Shown here piece after piece: positions 1 to 14,100 of a stretch of DNA of 64,000 nt. The translations under genes were made by a program, and so were the position numbers. Numbering within the stretch: position 1 is the stretch's first letter; each line of letters starts with the position of its first letter. Below the pieces are notes generated by a model. That model saw only the letters and a program-made list of their open reading frames with translations, was not told where the DNA came from and ran no database searches. This DNA is from Lysobacter sp. yr284. Lineage in GTDB: Bacteria; Pseudomonadota; Gammaproteobacteria; Xanthomonadales; Xanthomonadaceae. The stretch is taken from positions 43,528 through 107,527 of the forward strand of contig NZ_FNPT01000018.1 of assembly GCF_900107375.1 (NCBI RefSeq). The letters are read 5' to 3'.

Positions 1-1
1 C

Positions 2-760
2 ATCCGCAGCTACGCCACCGCCGACGGCGGCGCCGCGGTGTTCCGCCTGCCCGAACACCTGGAGCGCATGCGCAAGGGCGCGGACATGTTCGGCATCGAT
101 TTCGACGTCGAACGCGCCGGCCGCGCGGTGCTGGACACGCTGCGCGCCAACGGCCATCGCGACGCCTACATCCGTCCGCTGACCTGGATGGGCACCGGCA
201 GCATCGGTCTGGACGTGGACCCGCTGAGCCAGCACCTGATGGTCGCCACGATGGCCAAGGTCGTGCACCTCGGCGGCGCGCGCACCCGCCTGACGGTGTC
301 GCCGTGGAAGCGCAACCCGGCCACTTCGCTGCCGCCGCTGAAGCTGTCGGGCGCCTACGTCAACTCGATCCTGGCCAAGCGCGAGGCCAAGCAGCGCGGC
401 TTCGACGAAGCGCTGTTCACCGACGACAAGGGCTACGTGGTCGAGTGCACCGGCGCCAACGTGTTCATGGTCAAGAACGGCGAGGTGACTTCGGTCGAGC
501 ACCGCGACGCGCTGCCGGGCATCACCCGCGACACCATGATCGCGCTGTCGGGCGCGGCTTCGCGCGAAGTCACCCTGCACGAACTGCTGGACGCCGACGA
601 AGTGTTCGTCTGCGGCACCGCCGCCGAAGCCTGCGCCATCGACGTGCTGGACCGCCGCGTGTTCGGCGACAACCCGGTCACCCGCGAACTGTCGGCGCTG
701 TACGCGCAGGTCGTGCGCGGGCAGGACCGCGGCTATGCGCATTGGCTGACGGCGGTCTGA
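2..760 (+). CDS. ilvE: Branched-chain amino acid aminotransferase, 5' end cut by the window edge
   Basis: Class IV PLP-dependent transaminase that catalyses the last step of valine, leucine and isoleucine synthesis in the cytoplasm, with glutamate as amino donor. The reading frame is open from base 2, so the N-terminus lies outside the window; about 252 residues remain of a usual 305-310. The first visible residues ([10 protein letters not shown]) match the conserved GIR-Y region of IlvE. The PLP lysine is the K of [10 protein letters not shown], codon at 341-343. Further family motifs follow: [21 protein letters not shown] and a C-terminal [11 protein letters not shown]. The stop lies 2 bases before the next gene, so the two are almost certainly co-transcribed and form the head of the branched-chain operon seen here. 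Confidence 0.93.
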   Translation: MRSYATADGGAAVFRLPEHLERMRKGADMFGIDFDVERAGRAVLDTLRANGHRDAYIRPLTWMGTGSIGLDVDPLSQHLMVATMAKVVHLGGARTRLTVSPWKRNPATSLPPLKLSGAYVNSILAKREAKQRGFDEALFTDDKGYVVECTGANVFMVKNGEVTSVEHRDALPGITRDTMIALSGAASREVTLHELLDADEVFVCGTAAEACAIDVLDRRVFGDNPVTRELSALYAQVVRGQDRGYAHWLTAV

Positions 761-762
761 GC

Positions 763-1874
763 ATGGACGGCGACGTAGTACGCACCCGGGTCGACGTCGG
801 CGCCGCCGATCTGCTGGCGGCGCAGGCGCGGTTGCGCCGCTACCTCAGCGTCACTCCGCTGCACCACGCCGAGCGCTTCGGCTGCTGGCTGAAGCTGGAG
901 AACCTGCAGCGCACCGGCTCGTACAAGGTGCGCGGCGCGCTCAACGCGCTGCTGGCCGCGCGCGAACGCGGCGATCACCGCCCGGTGATCGCCGCCTCGG
1001 CCGGCAACCACGCCCAGGGCCTGGCCTGGGCCGCGTATCGCCTCGGCGTCAACGCGATCACGGTGATGCCGCGCTGCGCGCCGCAGACCAAGATCGCCGG
1101 CGTCGCCCACTGGGGCGCGACCGTACGCCTGCACGGCGACACCTACGACGAAGCCAAGGCCTTCGCGATCGAACTGGCGCAGCAGCACGACTACCGCCTG
1201 CTGTCGGCGTTCGACGACCCCGACGTGATCGCCGGCCAGGGCACCGTCGGCCTGGAGCTGGCCGCGTTCGCGCCCGACGTGGTGCTGGTGCCGATCGGCG
1301 GCGGCGGGCTCGCCTCCGGCGTGGCCCTGGCGCTGAAGTCGCAAGGCGTGCGCATCATCGGCGCCCAGGTCGAGGGCGTCGATTCGATGGCGCGCGCGCT
1401 GCGCGGCGACCGCCGCCTGATCGAGCCGGTCGCGACCCTGGCCGACGGCGTGCGGGTCAAGGACCCCGGCCGGCTGACCCAACGCCTGCTGGCCGACCTG
1501 CTCGACGATGTGGTGATCGTGCGCGAAGCCGAACTGCGCGAGACCCTGGTCCGGCTGGCGCTGGAAGAACACATCATCGCCGAAGGCGCCGGCGCGCTGG
1601 CGCTGGCCGCCGGCCGCCGCATCGCCGCCAAGCGCAAGTGCGCGGTGGTCTCCGGCGGCAACCTCGACGCCGGCGTGCTGGCGCAGTTGTTGTCGGAAGT
1701 GCGACCGCGCGCACCGCGGCGGCCGCGCCGTCGCAATCGCGACACCGCGCTGTCGCGCGCCGGCGCCAGCATCGAGGCGGACATTTACCGCCTGGCCAAC
1801 CTGCCGCCGCCGCGCGCGGCGTCGCCCGTCCCCTCTCCCTCCCCGCATCGCACCGTTACAGAGGACATCCCCGC

Positions 1875-1878
<4 letters not shown>
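763..1878 (+). CDS. ilvA: Threonine dehydratase (ammonia-lyase), short form without ACT domain
   Basis: PLP enzyme that deaminates threonine to 2-oxobutanoate, the entry step of isoleucine synthesis. It has 371 residues. The PLP lysine is K55 in [17 protein letters not shown] and the phosphate-binding GGGGL (about residues 178-182) are intact. Biosynthetic IlvA proteins of about 500 residues carry C-terminal ACT-like regulatory domains; here the catalytic domain ends near residue 320 and only a basic, proline-rich tail follows. By length it resembles catabolic TdcB, but its place between ilvE and leuA argues for a biosynthetic role, probably without classical isoleucine feedback through an ACT domain (inference). 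ATG at 763 follows the ilvE stop by 2 bases. Its TGA overlaps the leuA ATG by 4 bases (ATGA), which suggests translational coupling. Confidence 0.9.
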
Positions 1879-3476
<1,598 letters not shown>

Positions 3477-3485
3477 AGAACGAAG

Positions 3486-3575
3486 CCCCTCTCCCGCCTG
3501 CGGGACAGGGGTTGGGGTGAGGCCCCCCCCCCTCATCCGGCCCTTCGGGCCATCTTCTCCCGCCAGCGGGAGAAG
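3486..3575. repeat. Palindromic intergenic repeat between leuA and leuC
   Basis: Two near-perfect palindromes fill most of the 144-base leuA-leuC gap. The first is CCCCTCTCCCGC, two bases, then GCGGGACAGGGG (3486-3511). The second is CTTCTCCCGC, two bases, then GCGGGAGAAG (3554-3575), preceded by a small GGCCCTTCGGGCC palindrome. The unit recurs as a single palindrome at 11077-11102. Such elements inside an operon can act as mRNA stabilisers or weak terminators; that role is inferred. There is no U-tract, so leuC is probably still transcribed from upstream. Confidence 0.75.
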
Positions 3576-3620
3576 CAAACATCAAAGAACGAAAAACCAG
3601 AAGCCATAGTCGCCACCATC

Positions 3621-5051
3621 ATGACTGCAGCCACCCAACCCACCACGCTGTTCGACAAACTGTGGACCGCCCACCTGGTCGCGCCCGAATCCGAGGCCGC
3701 GCCGGCGGTGCTCTACATCGACCTGCACCTGATCCACGAAGTGACCTCGCCGCAGGCCTTCGCCGAACTCGAAGCGCGCGGCCTGGGCCCGCGCCGGCCC
3801 GACCTCACCAAGGGCACGCTCGACCACTCCACCCCGACCCTGCCCGCCGGCGCCGACGGCCGCCTGCCCTACTACACCGCCGAGGCCGAGCATCAGGTCG
3901 AGACCCTGCGCCGCAACTGCGCGCGCCACGGCGTCGAGCTGTTCGACTACGACAGCGCGCACCGCGGCATCGTCCACGTGATCGGCCCGGAGCTGGGCCT
4001 GACCCAGCCCGGCCAGACCATCGTCTGCGGCGACAGCCACACCGCCACCCACGGCGCGTTCGGCGCGCTGGCCTTCGGCATCGGCACCAGCGAAGTCGGC
4101 CACGTGCTGGCCACCCAGTGCCTGCTGCAGCGCAAGCCCAAGACCCTGGCGATCGAGGTCGAAGGCGAGCTCGCGCCCGGCGTCGGCGCCAAGGACCTGA
4201 TCCTGCACATCATCGGCGCGATCGGCGTCAACGGCGGCACCGGCCACGTCATCGAGTACCGCGGTTCGACCATCCGCGCGCTGTCGATGGACGAACGCAT
4301 GACCGTGTGCAACATGTCGATCGAGGCCGGCGCGCGCGCCGGCCTGATCGCGCCGGACCAGGTCACCTTCGATTACCTGGCCCGGACCCCGCGCGCGCCG
4401 CGCGGCGGCGACTGGGACCGCGCGGTGGAACGCTGGCGCGGGTTCAAGACCGACGAAGGTGCGCGCTTCGACCGCGAAGTGCGCATCGACGCGAGCGCGA
4501 TCAAGCCGACCCTGACCTGGGGCACGCACCCCGGCCAGGTCGCGGCGATCGACGCGCGCCTGCCGCAGGCCGACGACGCCGACGAAGCCAAGGCGCTGGC
4601 CTACATGGGTTTCGACAGCGGCGCGCCGATGGCGGGCCGGCCGGTCGACGTGGTGTTCGTCGGCAGTTGCACCAACTCGCGCCTGTCCGACCTGCGCCAG
4701 GCCGCGCAGGTGCTGCGCGGGCGCCGGGTGCATCCGCGCGTGCGCATGCTGGTGGTGCCGGGTTCCGAGCAGGTCAAGCGCGACGCCGAAGCCGAAGGCA
4801 TCGACGCGGTGGTGCGCGCGGCCGGCGCCGAATGGCGCGAGCCGGGCTGTTCGATGTGCATCGCCATGAACGGCGACCTGGTCGGCGCGGGCCAACTGGC
4901 CGTGTCCACCAGCAACCGCAATTTCGAAGGCCGCCAGGGCAAGGGCGCGCGCACCCTGCTGGCCTCGCCGCTGACCGCCGCGGCCTGCGCCGTGGCCGGG
5001 CAGGTGGTGGATCCGCGCGAGTATCTGACCGACGTCAAGGAGGTCGCGTAA
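3621..5051 (+). CDS. leuC: 3-isopropylmalate dehydratase large subunit
   Basis: Aconitase-family subunit that, with LeuD, isomerises 2-isopropylmalate to 3-isopropylmalate. It has 476 residues, the usual size. The three cysteine ligands of the [4Fe-4S] cluster are visible: C350 in GSCTNSR, and C410 and C413 in PGCSMC. The conserved N-terminal KLWTAHLV and the [13 protein letters not shown] motif are present. The stop codon shares one base with the leuD ATG (TAATG at 5049-5053), so the two subunits are translationally coupled. The 144-base gap before this gene, filled with palindromes, is the only real gap in the operon. Confidence 0.96.
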   Translation: MTAATQPTTLFDKLWTAHLVAPESEAAPAVLYIDLHLIHEVTSPQAFAELEARGLGPRRPDLTKGTLDHSTPTLPAGADGRLPYYTAEAEHQVETLRRNCARHGVELFDYDSAHRGIVHVIGPELGLTQPGQTIVCGDSHTATHGAFGALAFGIGTSEVGHVLATQCLLQRKPKTLAIEVEGELAPGVGAKDLILHIIGAIGVNGGTGHVIEYRGSTIRALSMDERMTVCNMSIEAGARAGLIAPDQVTFDYLARTPRAPRGGDWDRAVERWRGFKTDEGARFDREVRIDASAIKPTLTWGTHPGQVAAIDARLPQADDADEAKALAYMGFDSGAPMAGRPVDVVFVGSCTNSRLSDLRQAAQVLRGRRVHPRVRMLVVPGSEQVKRDAEAEGIDAVVRAAGAEWREPGCSMCIAMNGDLVGAGQLAVSTSNRNFEGRQGKGARTLLASPLTAAACAVAGQVVDPREYLTDVKEVA

Positions 5052-5668
5052 TGTCCGCCGGCATTTCCGAAGTCGTCTCGCGCACCGTGGTCCTGCGCGA
5101 ACGCAACATCGACACCGACCAGATCATTCCCGCGCGCTTCCTCACCACCACCCAGCGCCAGGGCCTGGGCAAGTTCGCCTTCAACGACTGGCGCTACCTC
5201 GCCGACGGCGCGCCGAACCCCGAGTTCGAGCTCAACAAGCCGGCCAACGCCGGCGCCGCGATCCTGGTCGCCGGGCGCAACTTCGGCTGCGGCTCCTCGC
5301 GCGAACACGCGCCGTGGGCGCTGACCGACCTCGGCCTGCGCGCGGTGATCAGCAGCGAGATCGCCGACATCTTCCGCAGCAACTCGCTCAAGAACGGCCT
5401 GCTGCCGGTCGTGGTCGAGCAAGAACTGCTGGACGAGTTGCTGGAGCGCCCCGGCATCGAGCTGCGCATCGACGTGCGCGAGCGCCGGCTGCACCTGCCC
5501 GACGGGCGCAGCGTGCAGTTCCCGCTCGACGCCTTCGCCCAGACCTGCCTGATCGAGGGCGTCGACCAGCTCGGCTACCTGCTGCGCCAGCTCGACGCCA
5601 TCCACGTCTACGAACAACGCCGCGCCGCGGCCCACAACGAATCCCAGGAGCAAGTCCATGCGCGCTGA
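5051..5668 (+). CDS. leuD: 3-isopropylmalate dehydratase small subunit
   Basis: Partner subunit of LeuC that supplies the swivelling domain of the isomerase. It has 205 residues, normal length. Diagnostic segments are [14 protein letters not shown] near the N-terminus, [17 protein letters not shown] in the middle and [16 protein letters not shown] 5051 overlaps the leuC stop by one base. The 3' end overlaps the leuB start by 11 bases, and the leuB ribosome binding site (CAGGAG at about 5646) lies inside leuD, so all three leu genes are tightly coupled. Confidence 0.96.
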   Translation: MSAGISEVVSRTVVLRERNIDTDQIIPARFLTTTQRQGLGKFAFNDWRYLADGAPNPEFELNKPANAGAAILVAGRNFGCGSSREHAPWALTDLGLRAVISSEIADIFRSNSLKNGLLPVVVEQELLDELLERPGIELRIDVRERRLHLPDGRSVQFPLDAFAQTCLIEGVDQLGYLLRQLDAIHVYEQRRAAAHNESQEQVHAR

Positions 5669-6746
5669 CATCGTCGTTCTCGAAGGCGACGGCATCGGTC
5701 CGGAAGTCACCGCCGCCGCGGTCCAGGTGTTGCAGGCGGTCGCCGCCCGCTACGGCCACCAGTTCGAACTGCAGCGCCACCTGATCGGCGGCGCGGCGAT
5801 CGACGCCACCGGCGAGCCGCTGCCGGCGGCGACGCTGCAGGCCTGCCAGCGCAGCGACGCGGTGCTGCTCGGCGCGGTCGGCGGGCCGAAGTGGTCCGAC
5901 CCCAAGGCCAAGGTGCGGCCCGAACAAGGCCTGCTGGCGCTGCGCAAGGGCCTGGGCCTGTACGCCAACCTGCGCCCGGTGCAGCCGCACGCGGCGACCC
6001 TGGGCGCCTCGCCGATCAAGCCGCACCTGCTCGCCGGGGTGGACATGATCGTGGTGCGCGAGCTCACCGGCGGCATCTACTTCGGCGACAAGCAACGCAG
6101 CGAATCCAGCGCCAGCGACCTGTGCCAGTACAGCGTGGCCGAGATCGAGCGCGTGGTCCGCCGCGCCTGCCAGCTGGCGCGCGGCCGCCGCAGCCACGTG
6201 GTCAGCGTGGACAAGGCCAACGTGCTGGAAACCTCGCGGCTGTGGCGCGAGGTGGCGACGCGGGTCGCGCGCGAGGAATTCCCCGAGGTGACCCTGGAGC
6301 ACCAGCTGGTGGATTCGATGGCCATGCACCTGATCGCCAAGCCGCGCGCGTTCGACGTGATCGTCACCGAGAACATGTTCGGCGACATCCTCACCGACGA
6401 GGCCTCGATGCTGGCCGGCTCGCTCGGCCTGCTGCCGTCGGCGTCGCTGGGCGAGGGCAAGGTCGGCCTGTACGAACCGATCCACGGCTCGGCGCCCGAC
6501 ATCGCCGGCCGCGGCATCGCCAATCCCTGCGGCACCATCCTCAGCGCCGCCTTGCTGCTGCGCCACTCGCTGGGCCTGGACGCCGAAGCCGCCTGCCTGG
6601 AGCAGGCGGTGGCCGCGGTGCTCGACGCCGGCGTGCTGACCGCCGACCTGGCTCCGGCCGGCGAGGCCGCGACCACCGCCCAGGTCACCGCCGCGGTGCT
6701 GGCCCAGCTCGACCTGCCCTGCCACGTCGCCGAACTGCGCGACTGA
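5658..6746 (+). CDS. leuB: 3-isopropylmalate dehydrogenase
   Basis: NAD-dependent oxidative decarboxylase that converts 3-isopropylmalate to 2-oxoisocaproate, the last leu-specific step. It has 362 residues. The frame starts with [13 protein letters not shown] and contains [10 protein letters not shown], the substrate-loop [11 protein letters not shown], the catalytic-region DKANVLETS and the metal-binding signature [16 protein letters not shown]. The C-terminal [14 protein letters not shown] is the NAD-binding signature. A good Shine-Dalgarno (CAGGAG) precedes ATG 5658. It is the last gene of the operon; two hairpins, one with a U-tract, follow. Confidence 0.97.
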   Translation: MRADIVVLEGDGIGPEVTAAAVQVLQAVAARYGHQFELQRHLIGGAAIDATGEPLPAATLQACQRSDAVLLGAVGGPKWSDPKAKVRPEQGLLALRKGLGLYANLRPVQPHAATLGASPIKPHLLAGVDMIVVRELTGGIYFGDKQRSESSASDLCQYSVAEIERVVRRACQLARGRRSHVVSVDKANVLETSRLWREVATRVAREEFPEVTLEHQLVDSMAMHLIAKPRAFDVIVTENMFGDILTDEASMLAGSLGLLPSASLGEGKVGLYEPIHGSAPDIAGRGIANPCGTILSAALLLRHSLGLDAEAACLEQAVAAVLDAGVLTADLAPAGEAATTAQVTAAVLAQLDLPCHVAELRD

Positions 6747-6757
6747 ACGCAGCGGCC

Positions 6758-6782
6758 GTCCCTCCCCGCGTGGGGGAGGGAC
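6758..6782 (+). terminator. Hairpin directly after leuB, no U-tract
   Basis: The arms GTCCCTCCCC and GGGGAGGGAC form a strong stem 11 bases past the leuB stop. No run of U follows, so it may serve as an RNA 3'-end stabiliser or part of a repeat rather than as a terminator by itself. Confidence 0.5.
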
Positions 6783-6884
6783 GCCACGGCATTCCTCCAA
6801 CGACACAGGCCCCATGCGACGCGAACGGATCCCCGAAATAACAAAGCGAACCCCACCGCTCTCTCCAGCAACACCCTTCCCCTC

Positions 6885-6915
6885 GCCCGACGCTCCCCCG
6901 CATCGGGCTTTTTTT
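6885..6915 (+). terminator. Intrinsic terminator of the ilv-leu operon
   Basis: GCCCGA (6885-6890) pairs with TCGGGC (6903-6908), followed by a seven-base T run. It lies about 140 bases after leuB. The rest of the 6747-7072 gap shows no coding sequence that can be supported. Confidence 0.7.
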
Positions 6916-7072
6916 CGTCCGCGCGCCGGCCCGCGGCCGACATCGATCCCTCACCCGCCATTGATGTGAACCCAGGCAACAATCGCCGCAACACGCTGTG
7001 CGATCATCCCGACGCACCCTGGGCCGGCGCCAAGCAGCCCGCAGTCCTACGCGAACGCGCCCCCGGCACCGC

Positions 7073-8584
7073 ATGACCGAAGCAGAAGCACCCACGGCCG
7101 ACCTGCTGATCGTCGGCGGCGGCATCAACGGCGCGGCGATCGCGCGCGACGCGGCCGGACGCGGGTTGTCCGTGGTGCTGTGCGAGCGCGGCGACATCGC
7201 CTCGCACACTTCCAGCGCCAGCACCAAGCTGATCCACGGCGGCCTGCGCTACCTCGAACAATTCGAGTTCGCCCTGGTCGGCAAGGCCCTGGCCGAACGC
7301 AAGCGCCTGCTGCGCATGGCCCCGCACATCATCTGGCCGCTGCGCTTCGTGCTGCCGCACCAGCCGCACCTGCGCCCGGCCTGGATGATCCGCATCGGCC
7401 TGTTCCTCTACGACCGCCTCGGCGGGCGCCGCAGCCGCGAACTGCCGGGCTCGCGCTCGGTCAACCTGCGCAAGCACATCGCCGGGCGGCCGCTGCGCGA
7501 GGAGTTCAGCCGCGGCTTCGTCTATTCCGACGCCTGGGTGCAGGACGCCCGGCTGTGCGTGCTCAACGCCATGGATGCGGCCGAACGCGGCGCGCAGGTG
7601 TGGGGGCGCACCGCCTGCGTCGGCGCCGAACGCGGCGCGCAGCACTGGCAGGCGCAACTGCGCGGCCCCGACGGCGCGCTGCGCCAGGTCCGCGCGCGCG
7701 CCCTGGTCAACGCCGCCGGCCCGTGGGCGGCGAGCTTCCTGGACGGCATCGCGCGCGTCGCCCACCAGCGCAACCTGCGCCTGATCAAGGGCAGCCATAT
7801 CGTGGTGCCGCGGCTGTTCGAGCACGACCACGCCTACATCTTCCAGCAACCCGACCGGCGCATCGTGTTCGCGATCCCCTACGAACACGACTACACCCTG
7901 ATCGGCACCACCGACGTGGACTACCGCGAGGACCCGTCGGCGCCGCGCATCTCCGGCGAGGAAATCGACTACCTGTGCGCCGCCGCCTCGCGCTATTTCC
8001 AGCGCCCGGTGCTGGCCGAGGACGTGGTGTGGACCTACAGCGGCGTGCGCCCGCTGCTCGACGACGACAGCGACAAGGCCTCGCAGATCACCCGCGACTA
8101 CGTGCTCGACCTCGACCACGGCGGCGCGCCCGTGCTGAGCGTGTTCGGCGGCAAGATCACCACCGCGCGCAAGCTCGCCGAAGAGGCCTGCGACACCCTG
8201 GCGCCGCTGCTGGACAACCGTCGCGGCGCCTGGACCGGCGCCTCGAAGCTGCCCGGCGGCGACTTCCCGGACGCCGATTTCGAGGCGTTTTTTGAGGATT
8301 TCAGCCTGCGCCGGCCGTGGCTGCCGGACCCGCTGGCCTACCGCCTGTGCCGCAACTACGGCAGCCGCGCGCTGCGCATCGTCGAGAGCTGCGTGCGCCT
8401 GCAGGACCTGGGCGAGCGCTACGGCGCCGACCTGTACCGGGCCGAAGTGGATTACCTGATCGACTTCGAATGGGCGCGCACGGCCGAGGACATCCTGTGG
8501 CGGCGTTCCAAGCTCGGCCTGCGCTTCGATGCGGCCGGGCGCGAGGCGTTGCAGCGCTACATGGCGCAGCGGATTTCGGCATGA
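7073..8584 (+). CDS. glpD: Aerobic glycerol-3-phosphate dehydrogenase
   Basis: FAD enzyme of the inner face of the cytoplasmic membrane that oxidises glycerol 3-phosphate to dihydroxyacetone phosphate and passes electrons to quinone. It has 503 residues, matching the family (E. coli GlpD 501). The N-terminal dinucleotide fold is DLLIVGGGINGAAIARDA, followed by the family signature TKLIHGGLRYLE. The frame is open further upstream, but ATG 7073 places the FAD motif about ten residues from the start as usual. It is the first gene of a glpD-glpF-glpK cluster; no glpR-type repressor is visible nearby. Confidence 0.95.
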   Translation: MTEAEAPTADLLIVGGGINGAAIARDAAGRGLSVVLCERGDIASHTSSASTKLIHGGLRYLEQFEFALVGKALAERKRLLRMAPHIIWPLRFVLPHQPHLRPAWMIRIGLFLYDRLGGRRSRELPGSRSVNLRKHIAGRPLREEFSRGFVYSDAWVQDARLCVLNAMDAAERGAQVWGRTACVGAERGAQHWQAQLRGPDGALRQVRARALVNAAGPWAASFLDGIARVAHQRNLRLIKGSHIVVPRLFEHDHAYIFQQPDRRIVFAIPYEHDYTLIGTTDVDYREDPSAPRISGEEIDYLCAAASRYFQRPVLAEDVVWTYSGVRPLLDDDSDKASQITRDYVLDLDHGGAPVLSVFGGKITTARKLAEEACDTLAPLLDNRRGAWTGASKLPGGDFPDADFEAFFEDFSLRRPWLPDPLAYRLCRNYGSRALRIVESCVRLQDLGERYGADLYRAEVDYLIDFEWARTAEDILWRRSKLGLRFDAAGREALQRYMAQRISA

Positions 8585-8611
8585 TCGCCCTCGCGCCTCG
8601 ATGCCCAACGG

Positions 8612-8705
8612 CAGCAGCGGCGCGAGCCGCGACCGCGACAACGCAACTGCGACGAAACCCGCACCGTGGCTGCGTTGTCGCGGTCGCGGCTCGCGCAGCC
8701 CCTAC
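8612..8705. repeat. Inverted pair of GTAG-headed REP elements (family A)
   Basis: A forward arm, GCGGCGCGAGCCGCGACCGC (about 8618-8637), and an inverted partner ending in CTAC (8702-8705) face each other. Read on the minus strand, the partner is GTAG, a G-rich spacer and a GCGCGAGCCGCGACCGC hairpin. The pair fills the glpD-glpF gap. The same element occurs at 22031-22125 and 43833-44037. Confidence 0.7.
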
Positions 8706-8758
8706 AAGCAGATACCCACAACGTTGACGTAATCGCGACTTAAGGAGATCCACCCGCA

Positions 8759-9478
8759 ATGGCCAGCCCCATGGCGCAATACCTCAGCGAGTTCATCGCC
8801 ACCGGCATGCTGATCCTGCTCGGCAACGGCGTGGTCGCCGGCGCGCTGCTCAACCAGTCCAAGGCGCAGGGCGCCGGCTGGGGCGTGATCACCGCGGCCT
8901 GGGGCCTGGCGGTGCTGATCGGCATCTACATCGCCGGCCCGACCAGCGGCGCGATCATGAACCCGGCGCTGACCATCGCCCTGGCCGCGATCGGCAAGCT
9001 GTCGTGGGCGCTGGTGCCCGGCTTCGTGGTCGCCCAGCTCGCCGGCGCCTTCGCCGGCGCGACCCTGGTGTGGCTGGCCTACCTCGCCCACTGGCGGGTC
9101 AGCGACGACGCCGAACTCAAGCGCGCGATCTTCTGCACCTCGCCGGCGATCCGCGACACCAAGGCCAACGTGCTGACCGAAGTCATCGGCACCTTCGCCC
9201 TGACCTTCGGCGCGCTCGCCGTCGGCGCCAACACCCTCGCCCCGGGCATGGGCCCGCTCGGCGTCGGCCTGCTGGTGGTGGTGATCGGCATGTCGCTCGG
9301 CGGCCCGACCGGCTACGCCATCAACCCCGCGCGCGACCTCGGCCCGCGCCTGGCCCACGCGCTGTTGCCGATCGCCGGCAAGGGCGGCTCGGACTGGGGC
9401 TATGCGTGGGTGCCGGTGGTCGCGCCGATCGTCGGCGCGCTGCTCGGGGCGTTCGCGTTTCAGGCCGTTTACGGCTAA
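8759..9478 (+). CDS. glpF: Glycerol facilitator (MIP/aquaglyceroporin family)
   Basis: Inner-membrane channel for glycerol uptake. It has 239 residues, slightly short for GlpF (about 280). Both pore-forming NPA boxes are present: NPALTIALA in the first half and NPARDLGPR in the second, as expected for the two inverted repeats. Six hydrophobic segments can be counted. A Shine-Dalgarno AAGGAG precedes ATG 8759; a second ATG four codons on (MAQYLSEF) is also possible. It lies between glpD and glpK and feeds glycerol to the kinase. Confidence 0.93.
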   Translation: MASPMAQYLSEFIATGMLILLGNGVVAGALLNQSKAQGAGWGVITAAWGLAVLIGIYIAGPTSGAIMNPALTIALAAIGKLSWALVPGFVVAQLAGAFAGATLVWLAYLAHWRVSDDAELKRAIFCTSPAIRDTKANVLTEVIGTFALTFGALAVGANTLAPGMGPLGVGLLVVVIGMSLGGPTGYAINPARDLGPRLAHALLPIAGKGGSDWGYAWVPVVAPIVGALLGAFAFQAVYG

Positions 9479-9543
9479 GAGAGCGTGAGCGACCTTCGCT
9501 GCGCGGCCGATCGCGGTTTCATCCTCCCATTCTTATCCGCTAA

Positions 9544-11070
<1,527 letters not shown>

Positions 11071-11076
11071 TTCAAG

Positions 11077-11102
11077 CCCCTCTCCCGCTTGCGGGAGAGG
11101 GG
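11077..11102. repeat. Palindrome between the convergent glpK and RND genes
   Basis: CCCCTCTCCCGC, two bases, then GCGGGAGAGGGG: a 12-base perfect stem, the same unit as at 3486-3511. Its position between convergent genes suggests a bidirectional transcription barrier, although no U-tract is seen. Confidence 0.75.
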
Positions 11103-11117
11103 ATGTGGCGGCGGCGC

Positions 11118-14100
11118 TTAGCCCTGCTCCGGCACCTTCACCTTGAACCATGCCGCATACAGCGCCGGCAGGAACAACAAGGTCAGCGCCGTCGCCACCA
11201 TCAAGCCGCCCATGATCGCCACCGCCATCGGCCCGAAGAAGGCGCTGCGCGACAGCGGGATCATCGCCAGGATCGCCGCCAACGCGGTCAGCACGATCGG
11301 CCGGAACCGGCGCACGGTCGCATCGACGATCGCCTTCCAAGGCTCGTGTCCTTCCGCCCGGTCCTGCTCGATCTGATCCACCAGGATCACCGAGTTGCGC
11401 ATGATCATGCCCGCCAGCGCGATCGTGCCCAGCATCGCCACGAACCCGAACGGCACCCGGAATATCAGCAGGAACAAGGTCACCCCGATCAGGCCCAGCG
11501 GCGCGGTCAGCAGCACCATGAAGCTGCGCGAGAAGCTGCGCAGCTGCAGCATCAGCAGGGTGAACACCACGAACAGGAACAGCGGCATGCCGGCGTTGAT
11601 CGACTTCTGCCCGCGCGAGGAGTCCTCGACGCTGCCGCCGACCTTGATCGAATAGCCGTACGGCAGTTGCGCGCGCAGCGCGTCCAGGGTCGGCGAGATC
11701 TGCGCGGTCACGCTCGCCGGCTGGGTGCCGTCGTAGATGTCGGCGCGCACGGTCATGGTCGGCTGGCGGTCGCGGTGCCAGATGATGCCTTCCTCGAAGC
11801 CGTATTCCAGGGTCGCGATCTGGCTCAGCGGCACGCTGCGGCCGTTGCCGGTCGGCACCATCAGGTTGCCGAGCATGTCGAGCTGGATGCGTTCCTGGTC
11901 CGGGCCGCGCAGCAGCATCTCGATCAGGCGGTTGCTCTCGCGGTAGGTGCTGATGTGCGAGCCCGACAGCGAGCTGGACAGGAACTGCGACAGTTGCGCC
12001 GAGCTGATGCCGAGCGCGCGCGCGCGTTCCTGGTCGACCTGCAGCCGTACCACCTTGCTCGGCTCGTCCCAGTCGAGGTTGACGTTGGCCACGTGCGGGT
12101 TCTCGCGGATCTTCTCGCGCACCTGGTAGGCGAGCTTGCGCACCTGGTCGATGTGCTCGCCGGAGACGCGGAACTGCACCGGGTAGCCGACCGGCGGGCC
12201 GTTCTCCAGCCGGGTCACGCGCAGCTGCAGTTCGGGGAAGCGCGGGACCACGTCGCGGATGACCCAGTCGCGCAGGGTCTCGCGCGCCTTGAGGTCCTTG
12301 GGCATCAGCACGAACTGGGCGAAGTTCGCCGCCGGCAACTGCTGGTCCAGCGGCAGGTAGAAGCGCGGCGAACCGGTGCCGACGTAGGCGACGTAGTTGT
12401 CCAGGTCCTTGCGCTGCTTGAGCAGCGCCTCCAGGCGCGCGACCTGCTCGGCGGTCTGGCGCAACGAGGCGCCTTCGGCCAGCTCCATGTCCACCATCAG
12501 CTCCGGCCGCACCGAGTCGGGGAAGAACTGCTGCGGCACGAAGCGGAACAGGAAGATCGAACCGACGAACGCGGCCACGGTCACCGCGATCACCAGCCAG
12601 CGCCGGCGCACGCACCACAGCACCCAGCCGCGGAAGCGCACGTAGAACTTCGATTCGTAGGGGTCGTGCGCGTGGCCGTCGATCGGCGGCTTGGGCGCGA
12701 TCGCGCCGGCCAGCGCCGGCACCCGCCGCGCCAGGCCCTCGCGCGCGCCTTGCCAGCGCGCGGCCAGCGAGCCGGGCTTCGGCGGCGCGGCCGCGTGGCC
12801 GTAGTCCGGCAGCAGCTTGTCGCCGAGGAAGGGAATGAACGCGACCGCGGCGATCCACGACACGCACAGCGCGATGGTCACCACTTCGAACAGCGAGCGG
12901 GTGTATTCGCCGGTGCTGGAGGCCGCGGTGGCGATCGGCAGGAAGCCGGCCGCGGTGATCAGGGTGCCGGTCAGCATCGGGAAGGCGGTGCTTTCCCAGG
13001 CGAAGGCGGCCGCGCGCAGGCGGCTGTAGCCCTGCTCCATCTTGATCGCCATCATTTCGACCGCGATGATCGCGTCGTCGACCAGCAGGCCCAGCGCCAG
13101 CACCAGCGCGCCCAGCGAGATCTTGTGCAGGCCGACGCCGAAGAAGTCCATGACCGCGAAGGTCATCGCCAGCACCAGCGGGATCGACAGCGCCACCACC
13201 AGGCCGGTGCGCAGGCCGAGCGAGAAGAAGCTCACCAGCAACACGATCGCGACCGCTTCGGCCAGCACCCGCACGAACTCGCCGACCGATTCCTCCACCG
13301 CCGCGGGCTGGTCGGCGACCTTGCGCAGTTGCATGCCGGCCGGCAGCGTTTTCTGCAGGCGCGCGAATTCGGTTTCCAAAGTCTTGCCGAGCTTGAGGAT
13401 GTCGCCGCCTTGCTTCATCGACACGCCGATGCCGATCGCGTCCTCGCCCATGAAGCGCATGCGCGGCTGCGGCGGGTCGGCGAAGCCGCGGCGCACGTCG
13501 GCGACGTCGCCGAGGCGGAAGGTGCGGTCGCCGACCCGGATCGGGAATTCGCGGATCTGCTCGACCGTCTTGAACTGGCCGTCGACGCGGATCGGCACGC
13601 GGCTGGACGGGGTCTCGAAGAAGCCCGCCGGCACCAGCGCGTTTTGTTGGTTGAGCGCGTCCTGCACCGCCTGCGCCGGGACGCCGAGGGTGGACAGCTT
13701 CACGTTCGACAGCTCGACCCAGATCTTCTCGTCCTGCACGCCGAACAGCTCGATCTTGCCGACGTCGGGCTGGCTCTGCAGCGCCAGCTGCACGCGGTCG
13801 GCGTAGTCCCTGAGCACGGCGTAGTCGAAGCCCTGCCCGGTCAGCGCGTAGATGTTGCCGAAGGTGTCGCCGAATTCGTCGTTGAAGAACGGGCCGACGA
13901 TGTCGTCGGGCATGGTCGGCCGGATGTCCCCGATCTTCTTGCGCACCTGGTACCACAGCGGCTGGACGTCCTTGGAGCGCATCGAGTCGCGCGCGGCGAA
14001 GATCACCTGCGACTCGCCGGGGCGCGAGTACGAGCGGATGAACTCGTACTGGCCGGTCTCCATGAGCTTCTTCTCGATCCGCTCGGTGACCTGGCGCGAG

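Noticed and set aside
6998..7072. N-terminal extension of glpD
   Set aside because: The 25 extra residues are basic low complexity. ATG 7073 gives the family N-terminus.
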